A DNA stretch of 34,780 nucleotides from a virus. The position numbers and the translations under genes were made by a program. The notes under the pieces were generated by a model that did no database searches, had not been told where the DNA came from, and saw nothing but the letters and a program-made list of their open reading frames with translations. The stretch covers positions 1-34,780 of IMG/VR virus record IMGVR_UViG_3300035034_000715; one strand, written 5' to 3'. Shown here in pieces: positions 6,072 to 13,742 of this stretch. Each line of letters begins with the position of its first letter. Within the stretch, counting starts at the first letter, position 1.

Positions 6072-7803
6072 AGCCGCCTTCGCCGATGCCCAGCCCGAAC
6101 CGGACTGCCCGGTCACGGTGCTGGGGAACAACGCGGGGATCATCTATGTCCTGCAGACCGACGGTCAGATCCGGGCGATCGCGAACCGGGATCTGTCGAA
6201 GCTGCAGATCAGCGGGATCTTCGCGGGTGATGTCGATTGGCTCTGGAAGCGCTTTCCCCGCACCGATAAGGACGGCTTTCCGGTCGGCTGGGACGCGGGT
6301 CGCGCGGCTGAATACCTTCAAGGCGAGGCGTTCGCCGCCGGTGTGGTGTCCCCGGGCGACGTGATCCGCGGCGCGGGCGCATGGCCCGCCGGATCCGCCG
6401 ATCCGTTCAACGGTCTGGTGATCCATGCGGGCGACGCGGTGCTGGTCGGTGGCGAATGGCGCAAGCCGGGCCGCTACGGCGCGCACATCTATCCCGCGAT
6501 GGGTCCGGCGCCGCGGCCGTCCGCGAAGCCGCTGACATCGAAACAGGCTTTGACGCTGCTGTCGCTGTTGGGGAAATGGGCGTTTCGGGATCCGGCATCG
6601 CCCCGGCTCTTGCTCGGCTGGATCGCCGCCGGGGTCGTCCCCGGTGCGCTCGATTGGCGGCCCCATATATGGCTGTCGGGTGATCGGCAGACCGGCAAGA
6701 CGACTCTGATGGATTTCGTCCGGTCGGTGCTGGGGTCGTCGCTCCTGCATCTGGCGGACGCGACCGAAGCCGGGATCCGGCAAGCGCTTGGGCCGTCGGC
6801 CCGGCCGGTGGCGATCGACGAAATCGAAGCCGAAGCGATCAACGATCGCGCGCTGTCGATCGTCAAGCTGGCGCGGCTGGCGTCAAGCCGGATCGGCGGT
6901 CGGGTCGCCCGCGGATCCTCCGAAGGTGTGGCGTCGATCGTCGGGCTTGACACGATATTCCTGTTTTCCTCGATCAACCGCCCGCCGCTGTCGCCTCAAG
7001 ATCTTCAGCGGATCACGGTTTTGGACATGCAGAAACTGCCCGGCGGCGCCGAAGACCGGAACGCGGTCAAGAAAGCGGTGCGGGATATGGCGGGGATCGG
7101 CCCCGCCCTGCGCGGCCGGGTGATCTCCGAATGGGATCGCTTCGCCGACATTCTGGAACTGTTCCACGACGCCTTGACCGATCGCGGTCACGGCACCCGG
7201 GCGGCCGACCAGATCGGCACGCTGTTGGCACTGTCCGAACTTCTGATCAGCGACGGGATCCCGGACGCGGTCGACATACAGATCACCGCCGAAATGTTCG
7301 ACCCCGAAGAAATGGCGGCCCTTGCTGATGACGCATCCGACCACGACCGCTGTCTTGACCATCTGCTGACCTCGACGCTTCCGACCATCCGGCGCAACGA
7401 AGCCCGCGTCGTGTCGTCATATCTGGCGACGGTGATCAAGACGAACGATATGGACGATCATAACGCGCTTCGCGGCTGCGGGATCACCGTGACCGAAATT
7501 GGCGGCCGCCGGTTCCTGGCGGTCAGCAATTCGCACCAACAGCTTGCCCAGATCTACGCGGGGACCCATTGGGCCGCCCGATCGGGGTCGTCCGGCGGCT
7601 GGATGCAAGCCCTGCGTCGGATCGAGGGGGCGACCGCGCACAAGGATCCGGTGCGCTTCGGGTCGATCAAACAGCGCGCGACCCTGATCGCGGTCGAACG
7701 GCTGCAGGTTCAAACCGGCGCCTACGAGGGCGCGGACATAGAAACCGTTCCCAGCGTTCCCGCGACCGTCCCGCCGCATGATGATGAAAACATTGACTTT
7801 TAG
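6034..7803 (+). CDS. Phage replicative helicase-like P-loop ATPase
   Basis: The 589-residue protein carries a Walker A motif (SGDRQTGKTT, about 215-224) and a Walker B (AIDEIEAE, about 260-267), followed by FLFSSINRPP, which fits a sensor-type Asn. The N-terminal 160 residues look like a primase-helicase accessory domain. The arrangement resembles DUF927/virulence-associated-E-like ATPases that accompany primases in phages and mobile islands. The ATG at 6034 follows GGGGGAC; earlier in-frame starts lie inside the methyltransferase. The 3' end of the gene (7744-7772) contains three copies of the iteron found just downstream, encoding Val-Pro rich residues. Confidence 0.8.
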   Translation: MTDQDPTSQDPIEAAFADAQPEPDCPVTVLGNNAGIIYVLQTDGQIRAIANRDLSKLQISGIFAGDVDWLWKRFPRTDKDGFPVGWDAGRAAEYLQGEAFAAGVVSPGDVIRGAGAWPAGSADPFNGLVIHAGDAVLVGGEWRKPGRYGAHIYPAMGPAPRPSAKPLTSKQALTLLSLLGKWAFRDPASPRLLLGWIAAGVVPGALDWRPHIWLSGDRQTGKTTLMDFVRSVLGSSLLHLADATEAGIRQALGPSARPVAIDEIEAEAINDRALSIVKLARLASSRIGGRVARGSSEGVASIVGLDTIFLFSSINRPPLSPQDLQRITVLDMQKLPGGAEDRNAVKKAVRDMAGIGPALRGRVISEWDRFADILELFHDALTDRGHGTRAADQIGTLLALSELLISDGIPDAVDIQITAEMFDPEEMAALADDASDHDRCLDHLLTSTLPTIRRNEARVVSSYLATVIKTNDMDDHNALRGCGITVTEIGGRRFLAVSNSHQQLAQIYAGTHWAARSGSSGGWMQALRRIEGATAHKDPVRFGSIKQRATLIAVERLQVQTGAYEGADIETVPSVPATVPPHDDENIDF

Positions 7804-7979
7804 GCGGTAGGGGAACGTTGGGAACGCTGGAAACGGTCAAGGGAAGATACACATGCGGGTGCGTGCGTGCGTGTAGGTATGACCACTGTTCCCACCGTTC
7901 CCACTGTTCCCTAATTATAATTCAATAAATAAATCAATTAGTTAAATGGGAACAGTCGGCGGGACGGTCTGGGAACGGT
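7744..7979. repeat. Iteron array with AT-rich core: candidate replication origin
   Basis: Nine-base units of GGGAAC(A/G)GT type occur in alternating orientation. Three are inverted at 7744-7772 (inside the ATPase gene), three direct at 7811-7837, three inverted and abutting at 7885-7911, and two direct at 7948-7956 and 7971-7979 with a degenerate GGGACGGT between. Between the last two clusters, 7912-7947 is 36 bases of almost pure A/T in a GC-rich genome. A GTGC-repeat tract lies at 7858-7874. Iterons flanking an AT-rich segment next to replication genes is the classic form of an initiator-dependent origin. Function is inferred. Confidence 0.6.
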
Positions 7980-7996
7980 CAAGGAAAGGGCAGAAT

Positions 7997-8650
7997 ATGG
8001 CGAGCAAGACGGCAAAACGGCGGGCGGCAAAGCGGCGGAAGCCGACCCTTCCCCCTTTGGGCAGCGAAGCCGCCCGCCCCCGCTCTGGTCTGGTGCGGGA
8101 CCCGGTGACGCTGGTCGAGGTCGACCCGATGGGTCGGGCGACCGAAACCGACGAACGCTCGCAACATGGCGACATCGGACCGACGACGGTGTTCGACGGC
8201 AAGCGGCGGCTGACCGTGCGGGCGACCCGCACCACGATCGACGCGCTGGAAGCCTCGGGCCTGATCACCCCGGCGGAAGCCGCGGCCGGTGTCGACTTCG
8301 CCGATCACTTCCAGCGGGGCGCGCTGGACCCGCTGGGGTCGTCGCTGGGACGTGACGAAGTAAGGGGCGGCGACAGTAAGGTCGGACATATCACCGAAGC
8401 GGCCCGCGCATCGCGTGCGGTCGTCGAAGATGTCGTCGACATGCTGGGCGGATACGAGTCGCGGGGTGCGCGGGCGATCCTCGACGTCTGCGGTCTGTCG
8501 ATGTCGATCAGGGAACACGTCGCCAAACAGCGCGCGATCGAGGGGACCGGGCGGTATCAGATTGATATGGCAAGGGGAATTATCCCTTTATCTTTGGCGA
8601 TCATGGCGCGGCGGCTGCGCCTGAACAATGATCGGAAGAAATCCGCTTGA
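7997..8650 (+). CDS. DUF6456-like protein
   Basis: The N-terminus is strongly basic (MASKTAKRRAAKRRK), suitable for nucleic-acid binding. The C-terminal 110 residues, including ARAILDVCGLSMSIREHV and IPLSLAIMARRL, resemble the DUF6456 domain of alphaproteobacteria; I give this from memory of the pattern. The ATG at 7997 follows AAGGAAAGG; an upstream ATG at 7946 falls inside the iterons and lacks a ribosome site. Position between the putative origin and the HNH gene would suit an origin-binding or control role, which is a guess. Confidence 0.65.
   Translation: MASKTAKRRAAKRRKPTLPPLGSEAARPRSGLVRDPVTLVEVDPMGRATETDERSQHGDIGPTTVFDGKRRLTVRATRTTIDALEASGLITPAEAAAGVDFADHFQRGALDPLGSSLGRDEVRGGDSKVGHITEAARASRAVVEDVVDMLGGYESRGARAILDVCGLSMSIREHVAKQRAIEGTGRYQIDMARGIIPLSLAIMARRLRLNNDRKKSA
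8574..8587. promoter_or_regulatory. Operator-like palindrome inside a coding region
   Basis: GGGG-AATTAT-CCCT differs from the dyad by one base and is followed by TTATCT, as at the other sites. A TTGATA lies 20 bases upstream of that TTATCT. It sits in the 3' part of the DUF6456-like gene and could drive the HNH gene, but the coding context makes a chance match more likely here than at the intergenic copies. Confidence 0.3.
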
Positions 8651-8675
8651 CAGCGTCCGTACAGATACTTAGCTT
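8647..8675 (+). promoter_or_regulatory. Possible promoter upstream of the HNH gene
   Basis: A perfect TTGACA (8647-8652) spans the end of the previous gene and a weak TAGCTT follows 17 bases later. The 88-base gap to the HNH start also holds a GC hairpin (CGCCCG/CGGGCG near 8698-8714). Confidence 0.3.
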
Positions 8676-8738
8676 TCTCGACAGTCCTGATCCCTGCGCC
8701 CGCCCCCCCGGGCGAACGTTTGGCTTTAAGGGGATTTC

Positions 8739-9176
8739 ATGCCGATCCGTCCCCCTCGCATATGCCGCGCGCCCGGGTGTGGGAAGACAACGCCCGACGG
8801 CGGATATTGCGCGGGCTGCGATGCGGTCCGCCGCAAGCGGGTCGCGGCAAGTCGGCCGACCGCCGCCGGTCGCGGATATGACGGAAGATGGGCGAAGGCG
8901 CGGATCGGGTTTCTTCGGAAACATCCGCTCTGCAGATCCTGCGATGATCTGGGGGTGACCACGGCGGCAACCGTCGTCGACCACGTCACCCCGCACAAGG
9001 GCGACAAGGTGCTGTTCTGGGATCGGTTGAACTGGCAAGCGCTCTGCAAGCGATGCCACGACCGCAAGACCGCCTTCGAAAGCCGGTTCGGCCGCGCGCC
9101 TTCGCCGACGACCCCCGGCCGGGTTACGGATGTCCCCATCAGTGCCCTACCGATAGAAGTTGACGATATGCCCTAA
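8739..9176 (+). CDS. HNH endonuclease
   Basis: The 145-residue protein has an N-terminal zinc-ribbon-like Cys set (C9, C14, C24, C27). The HNH core follows: CRSC (65-68), VVDHVTPHKGD (His 82), LNWQALCKRCH (Asn 98, His 107). Phage HNH proteins encoded directly before terminase genes are known to assist the large terminase in cos cleavage, and this one lies immediately upstream of terS. The ATG at 8739 lies 9 bases after AAGGGGA. A free-standing homing nuclease is the alternative. Confidence 0.92.
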   Translation: MPIRPPRICRAPGCGKTTPDGGYCAGCDAVRRKRVAASRPTAAGRGYDGRWAKARIGFLRKHPLCRSCDDLGVTTAATVVDHVTPHKGDKVLFWDRLNWQALCKRCHDRKTAFESRFGRAPSPTTPGRVTDVPISALPIEVDDMP

Positions 9177-9429
9177 GTGTCACCCCACTGTAACCCCTGG
9201 CGTAACCCCCTAAGCATCTGAAGTTAATGGTGTAATGGGCGCTGGGAACAGTGGGAACGGTTGGGACGGTAATAGAGACCTATTACATGTGTGCGCGCAC
9301 GCGTAGTCCAATCTCTCTATTCTTCTGTAACCCCTGTAACCTCTTAATATAATTTCATATAAATCAATATATTAAGAGGTTACAGACGGGGTGACAGCGG
9401 CAAATAAGGTGTCACCCCACTGTCACCCC
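9177..9429. repeat. Non-coding repeat region with TGT(A/C)ACCCC iterons and a 17-bp inverted repeat
   Basis: No gene is seen from 9177 to 9568. GTGTCACCCCACTGT occurs at 9177-9191 and again at 9409-9423. Related TGT(A/C)ACCCC units lie at 9178, 9189, 9201 (CGTAACCCC), 9326, 9335 (ends CTC), 9410 and 9421, with inverted copies at 9376-9384 and 9388-9396. TGTAACCTCTTAATATA (9335-9351) and its exact reverse complement (9368-9384) flank a 16-base A/T-rich loop. Three GGGAAC(A/G)GT-type units (9244-9270) and an alternating purine-pyrimidine tract (9286-9302) are also here. Candidates: origin, cos/terminase recognition, or both. Confidence 0.6.
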
Positions 9430-9516
9430 CCTCAAACGAGATGGACTCCGAAGGGAGGGGGGGTCAAATCACTGGCGATCGCCCGACCTGGGACCGTGTG
9501 TGGGGTCACATTTTTC

Positions 9517-9547
9517 CCGGCGCGAAATGGCGCGGAACTTTTTTTTT
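9517..9547 (+). terminator. Terminator-like hairpin just upstream of terS
   Basis: CCG(G)CGC and GCGCGG form a short stem with one bulge, followed by AAC and nine T residues (9539-9547). The terS ribosome site begins a few bases later. It would end early transcripts before the late genes, or attenuate them. Confidence 0.5.
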
Positions 9548-9568
9548 GTCGGAGTGGAGGTTTAACCC

Positions 9569-10198
9569 ATGGCTGGACGGCGCCCCAAGCCCGCGGCCTT
9601 GCGGGAAGCCCAAGGCAACCCCGGCCGCCGGCCGATCGCCGCATCCGATGCGGATCCGGTTGAAGCCGAAGCCGCTGACGCGGCGACCGGTGCGCCGACC
9701 TTGCCGAGCGTGGCAAGCGACGCGGTCCCCGAAGAACTTGTCGACACCCCGGACGCGGTCGCGGCCTGGAAGCTGACCGCCCCGGCCCTTGCCCGGATGC
9801 GGATCTTCCGCGAAACCGACCGGAACGGGCTGATCCGATACTGCCTGAAACTCGCGCAATACAACCGGGTCCGGCTGGATCTGGCATCGCCGAAGGAACA
9901 GGGGGGCGGGGAGGTCTATCAGACCGACACCAATCACGGCAAAATGTGGCGGATCAACCCGCGCTTCCAGGTTCTGGAACGGATCGAGCGATCGCTTATC
10001 GAGTATGAAGACCGCTACGGGCTGAACCCGATGTCCCGTCAGCGGATCCTTGCGGCCTATGCAAGCGGTCAAGCCGCCTTGCCGCTGAACAATCCAAACC
10101 AACAGCCGACCGCCCCCGCCGGTCCCGCGTCAGATAAAGCGCACCCGCCGGGCCGATCGCGTCCGGTTGTGGGGGCGCTGCGCAGTGCTGTCCACTAA
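9569..10198 (+). CDS. terS: Terminase small subunit, P27 family
   Basis: The 209-residue protein starts MAGRRPKPAALREAQGNPGR, the typical N-terminus of P27-type small terminases. A helical core follows (ARMRIFRETDRNGLIRYC) and a section (MSRQRILAAYA) that matches the family C-terminal region. The small subunit binds the packaging site and recruits the large subunit. The ATG at 9569 follows GTGGAGG. The long 3' Pro-rich tail overlaps the large-subunit start. Confidence 0.88.
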   Translation: MAGRRPKPAALREAQGNPGRRPIAASDADPVEAEAADAATGAPTLPSVASDAVPEELVDTPDAVAAWKLTAPALARMRIFRETDRNGLIRYCLKLAQYNRVRLDLASPKEQGGGEVYQTDTNHGKMWRINPRFQVLERIERSLIEYEDRYGLNPMSRQRILAAYASGQAALPLNNPNQQPTAPAGPASDKAHPPGRSRPVVGALRSAVH

Positions 10199-11756
10199 AG
10201 ACCCGACCCTTCCCGGCGCTTGGTTCGATGATGCGGCCGCCGATGTGGCGTGCGCCTGGATCGAGACGAACTGTCGTCACACCGAAGGGCGCTGGTTTAA
10301 CAAGCCATTCATCCTGTCGCCCTGGCAACGCGACATCGTCCGGCAGATCTTCGGATGGAAGCGGCCGAACGGGTTCCGGGTCTACCGCGAAGCGTGGCTG
10401 GAAATCGCCCGGAAAAACGGCAAGTCTGAATTCGGTGCGGCGATCGCGCTGCTGTTGATGGTCGCCGAAGGCGAACCCGCCGGTCAAGTCTACTCGATCG
10501 CGGGGTCCGACTCGCAAGCCCGGATCGTGTGGTCGAAGGCGTCGATCATGGTCGCACTGTCGCCTGAGTTGTCCGAATCGGTCGAGACGTTCAGGACATC
10601 GCTGTATTGCCCGGAGATTCTTAGCAAATATGCGCCGCTGTCGGGGTCGCCCCGGAATAAACACGGGCTGTCCGCGTCTGGCGTGATCGGTGACGAAGTC
10701 CACGAATGGACGAACCGCGAAGCCTATGACGCGGTCCGAACGTCGACCGCCGCCCGCGATCAGCCGCTGGCGGTCTACATCACGACCGCGGGCATGTACG
10801 GCCTGGGGCTTGCGTGGCAGTTGCACGACTACGCGGTCAAGGTCTGCCAAGGGGTGATCGACGACCCGGGCCTGTTCGTCGTGATCTTCGCGGCCGACAT
10901 CGAAGACGATTGGGAAGACCCGAAGGTCTGGGCGAAGGCAAACCCGAACCTGGGCATATCGCCGACGTGGGAATACTTCGAAGCTGAATTCGCCAAGGCG
11001 AAAGCGTCGCTCGCTTATGAAAACGTCTTCCGGCGGCTGCACCTGAACCAATGGACCGAGTCCGTCACGAAATGGCTGGATCTGATCCAATGGGACAAGG
11101 GCAAGGACCCGTTCGATCCGTCGGTCCTGAAAGGAAAGCGCTGCTGGGGCGGCCTCGATCTTGCCCGGGTCAAGGATCTGTCGGCGCTCTGTCTGGCCTT
11201 CCCGCCGGAAGAAACCCCCTGGAACTGCTGGGCGGTGCTGGTCTGGTATTGGCTTCCCGAAGACAATATGGGTGCCCGCGTCGAATACGATCGGGTACCT
11301 TACGATCAATGGATCAAGGCGGGCTGGATCAGTACCACGCCCGGCAATACGACCGATTTCACGTTCCTGGGCGACGACATCATCCGTCTGGCGGGCGATT
11401 TCGACCTGCAGGAACTGGCCTACGACCGCACCTTCGCGGGTGAGTTGGTGACCAAGCTGACCGACGAAGGGATCCCGCTGGTCGAACACGGTCAAGGGTT
11501 CCTGTCGATGGCGGCGCCGACCGCGGAAGTGGAACGGATCGTCCTGGGCGGCAAGCTGCGGCACGGCGGCAACCCGGTCTTGCGCTGGAACGCGGCGAAC
11601 ACGGTGGTCCGACAGGACCCGGCGGGCAACCTGAAACCCGACAAGGAAAAGTCGATCGAGCGGATCGACGGCACGGTCGCGATGATCATGGCGATCGGTC
11701 GCGGCGGGGTTCGGGTCAAACCGAAGAAGATCAGCGGAGAGGTTTACGCGCTATGA
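10185..11756 (+). CDS. terL: Terminase large subunit
   Basis: The ATPase domain shows Walker A (ARKNGKS, about 75-81) and Walker B (GVIGDEVHEW, with DE at about 170-171). The nuclease domain starts at WGGLDLARVKDLSAL, with metal-binding Asp near 325. This matches the Terminase_1/HK97-type large terminase that translocates and cuts DNA at the procapsid portal. I chose the GTG at 10185, which overlaps terS by 14 bases; a TTG at 10167 is the alternative. The stop overlaps the portal ATG by 4 bases. Confidence 0.95.
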   Translation: MLSTKDPTLPGAWFDDAAADVACAWIETNCRHTEGRWFNKPFILSPWQRDIVRQIFGWKRPNGFRVYREAWLEIARKNGKSEFGAAIALLLMVAEGEPAGQVYSIAGSDSQARIVWSKASIMVALSPELSESVETFRTSLYCPEILSKYAPLSGSPRNKHGLSASGVIGDEVHEWTNREAYDAVRTSTAARDQPLAVYITTAGMYGLGLAWQLHDYAVKVCQGVIDDPGLFVVIFAADIEDDWEDPKVWAKANPNLGISPTWEYFEAEFAKAKASLAYENVFRRLHLNQWTESVTKWLDLIQWDKGKDPFDPSVLKGKRCWGGLDLARVKDLSALCLAFPPEETPWNCWAVLVWYWLPEDNMGARVEYDRVPYDQWIKAGWISTTPGNTTDFTFLGDDIIRLAGDFDLQELAYDRTFAGELVTKLTDEGIPLVEHGQGFLSMAAPTAEVERIVLGGKLRHGGNPVLRWNAANTVVRQDPAGNLKPDKEKSIERIDGTVAMIMAIGRGGVRVKPKKISGEVYAL

Positions 11757-13018
11757 AACTCTGGCCTTTCCTCCGTCGATCCGCCCCCGCACCCGAAGCC
11801 CGGTCGTTCGAGAATCCGAGCGTATCTCTGAACGACGCAGCCGGGATCCGGAACCTGTTCGGCGTGGTCGCATCATCGTCTGGGGTCAATGTCACAATTG
11901 AAAACGCGATCGGGATCCCCGCGGTTCTGCAAGCGGTCCGGCTGATCTCTGAGACGATCGGAACGCTTCCGGTGTCCGTCGTCAGAGGACGCGGTGCGAA
12001 CGCGACCCCGATCGAGGCGCACCATCTGGAACGGCTGCTGACCCTGGAACCGAATCCCTGGAACACCGCCGCGCAGTTCTATTCGACCGCCCTGGTCTTC
12101 GCGCTGCTGTGGGGCAACGGGTATATCTCGATCGAGCGGGACGGATCCGGCAAGCCGACCGGGCTGTATCTGGTCGAACCCTGGACAATCGCGCCGGATC
12201 TGCGATCGCCGACCCCGTCCTATATCTGGCGGAATTTGAGCGGGCAACAGATCCGGATCCCCGGCGAAAACATCATCCATATTTCGGGCGTGTCTCTGAC
12301 CCCGAAGTCGGGCTTGCCGCTGATCAGTGCCGCCCGGAACAGCCTGGGCGCGGGCATCGCGCAGATCGATTTCACCGGCCGGTTCTATTCCAACAGCGCG
12401 ACCCCGCCGTTCGTCGTCGAAACCCCGATCGAAATGGACGAAGAACAGGCGGCGATCATGCGCCGCAACCTTGCCGAAAAGGCGACCGGCCTGGGAAACG
12501 CGTTCAAGATGCTGTTCTTGCCCCAAGGGGTGACCGTCAAAGAAATGCAGATGTCGCTTCGCGACGCGCAGTTCATAGAGGCGGCCCGCCATACGATCGG
12601 CGAAGTCTCGCGAATCTTCAACGTCCCGCCCGACATGCTGTTCGATCTGGAACGGGCGACTCTTAGCAATATCGAACACCAGACGATCAGGTTCGTCCGC
12701 CATACGATCCGCCCTTGGGTCGTCAAGCTGGAACAGGAATTCGAACGCAAGCTGTTCAAGGCGGGGATCCGCGCCGAATTCGACATGGACGGTCTGATGC
12801 GCGGCGACTTCAAGTCCCGCGCCGAAGGTTACAACCTGGGCATCAGCGCGGGATGGATGACCCGCAACGAAGCCCGCGCGAAGGAATCGATGCCGCGGCT
12901 TGACGGCCTCGACGACCCGCTGGTCCCGCTGAACATGGGGGACGTCGGCGGCGACGAACAAACCCCGCCGGTCCCCGCCCCAGCCGCCCCCGCCCCAATC
13001 GATGACAGTGAGGTCTGA
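11753..13018 (+). CDS. Portal protein, HK97 family
   Basis: The 421-residue protein begins MKLWPFLRR. It contains the family core: AVLQAVRLISETIGTLPVSV, an LLTLEPNPWNTAAQFY segment, YLVEPWTI, and FNVPPDMLFDLERATLSNIE. Portals form the dodecameric ring through which DNA enters and to which the tail attaches. The C-terminus is Pro/Ala-rich. It is coupled to terL by ATGA, and the protease begins 3 bases after its stop. Confidence 0.95.
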   Translation: MKLWPFLRRSAPAPEARSFENPSVSLNDAAGIRNLFGVVASSSGVNVTIENAIGIPAVLQAVRLISETIGTLPVSVVRGRGANATPIEAHHLERLLTLEPNPWNTAAQFYSTALVFALLWGNGYISIERDGSGKPTGLYLVEPWTIAPDLRSPTPSYIWRNLSGQQIRIPGENIIHISGVSLTPKSGLPLISAARNSLGAGIAQIDFTGRFYSNSATPPFVVETPIEMDEEQAAIMRRNLAEKATGLGNAFKMLFLPQGVTVKEMQMSLRDAQFIEAARHTIGEVSRIFNVPPDMLFDLERATLSNIEHQTIRFVRHTIRPWVVKLEQEFERKLFKAGIRAEFDMDGLMRGDFKSRAEGYNLGISAGWMTRNEARAKESMPRLDGLDDPLVPLNMGDVGGDEQTPPVPAPAAPAPIDDSEV

Positions 13019-13021
13019 GCC

Positions 13022-13639
13022 ATGCCCAACACAAGCGCCCCGGTGATCCGCCGACAGATCAACATGGACGAAATCGAGGTCCGCGCCGATGACGCGGCCG
13101 TCGGCACGCTGGAGGGATATGCGTCGCTCTTTGGGGTCCGGGCCGATCTCGGCTGGTTCACCGAAGAAATCAAACCGGGCGCGTTCGCGGCCTCGATCAC
13201 GACGGACGATCAGCGCGCGCTGTTCAACCACGACACCGGTCTGGTTCTGGGCCGCCGGTCGGCCGGGACCCTGCGCCTGTTGGAAGACAGCCGCGGGCTG
13301 CAGTTCGAAATCGATCTTCCGGATACCCAAGTCGCCCGCGATCTGGCGGTCAGCGTCGGCCGCGGCGACATTCGCGAAATGTCCTTTGGCTTCCGGGTCA
13401 AGGTCGATCGCTGGGACGCATCGGGCGACATCGAACATCGCACGATCGAAGAAGTCGAACTTCTGGAAATCTCCCCCGTCACCTTCCCGGCCTACACCGA
13501 AACATCGGTCGGGCTGCGCTCGGCTGATCAGGTCGAGGCGGAAGCGTCGCTTGTCGCCTTCCGCGATCATCTGGCGATCCCCGCCCGACAGATCCGCCGG
13601 TCCATGAAATCCCGTCTGATCGGATCGCTGGGCGCCTGA
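13022..13639 (+). CDS. Prohead maturation protease, HK97 (U35) family
   Basis: The 205-residue protein has the expected order of features: EGYASLFGV near 31-39, IKPGAF near 50-55, FNHD with the catalytic His near 70, EMSFGFRV with the nucleophile Ser near 121, and ELLEISPVTFPAY near 146-158. The enzyme cleaves the scaffold-like N-terminus of the capsid protein during maturation. It sits between portal and capsid genes as in HK97. Confidence 0.95.
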   Translation: MPNTSAPVIRRQINMDEIEVRADDAAVGTLEGYASLFGVRADLGWFTEEIKPGAFAASITTDDQRALFNHDTGLVLGRRSAGTLRLLEDSRGLQFEIDLPDTQVARDLAVSVGRGDIREMSFGFRVKVDRWDASGDIEHRTIEEVELLEISPVTFPAYTETSVGLRSADQVEAEASLVAFRDHLAIPARQIRRSMKSRLIGSLGA

Positions 13640-13684
13640 CCCCGGTCTGAAATCTCTTTTCGGGGCGCCGCTCCGGAAATCGCG

Positions 13685-13717
13685 CCGATCACCCCATGCG
13701 GGGCGGTCGGTTTTTTT
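13685..13717 (+). terminator. Rho-independent terminator upstream of the capsid gene
   Basis: An 11-bp stem (13685-13695 with 13700-13710, one wobble and one mismatch), a 4-base ATGC loop and seven T residues (13711-13717) are followed 13 bases later by the capsid AAAGGAG. It lies inside the late operon, so it must be partial, be bypassed by antitermination, or be paired with an unrecognised capsid promoter in 13640-13740. Confidence 0.75.
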
Positions 13718-13742
13718 ACATCCGCAACAAAGGAGTCTACTC

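Noticed and set aside
7858-7874. GTGC microsatellite as a phase-variable tract
   Set aside because: Lies in non-coding DNA between iteron clusters; no gene would be switched by length change.
9391-9776. Two rightward frames upstream of and overlapping terS
   Set aside because: They begin in the repeat region or in front of the T9 tract without ribosome sites and overlap terS out of frame.
9996-11564. 522-codon leftward open frame opposite terL
   Set aside because: The terminase motifs on the plus strand are unambiguous; the antisense frame has no features.
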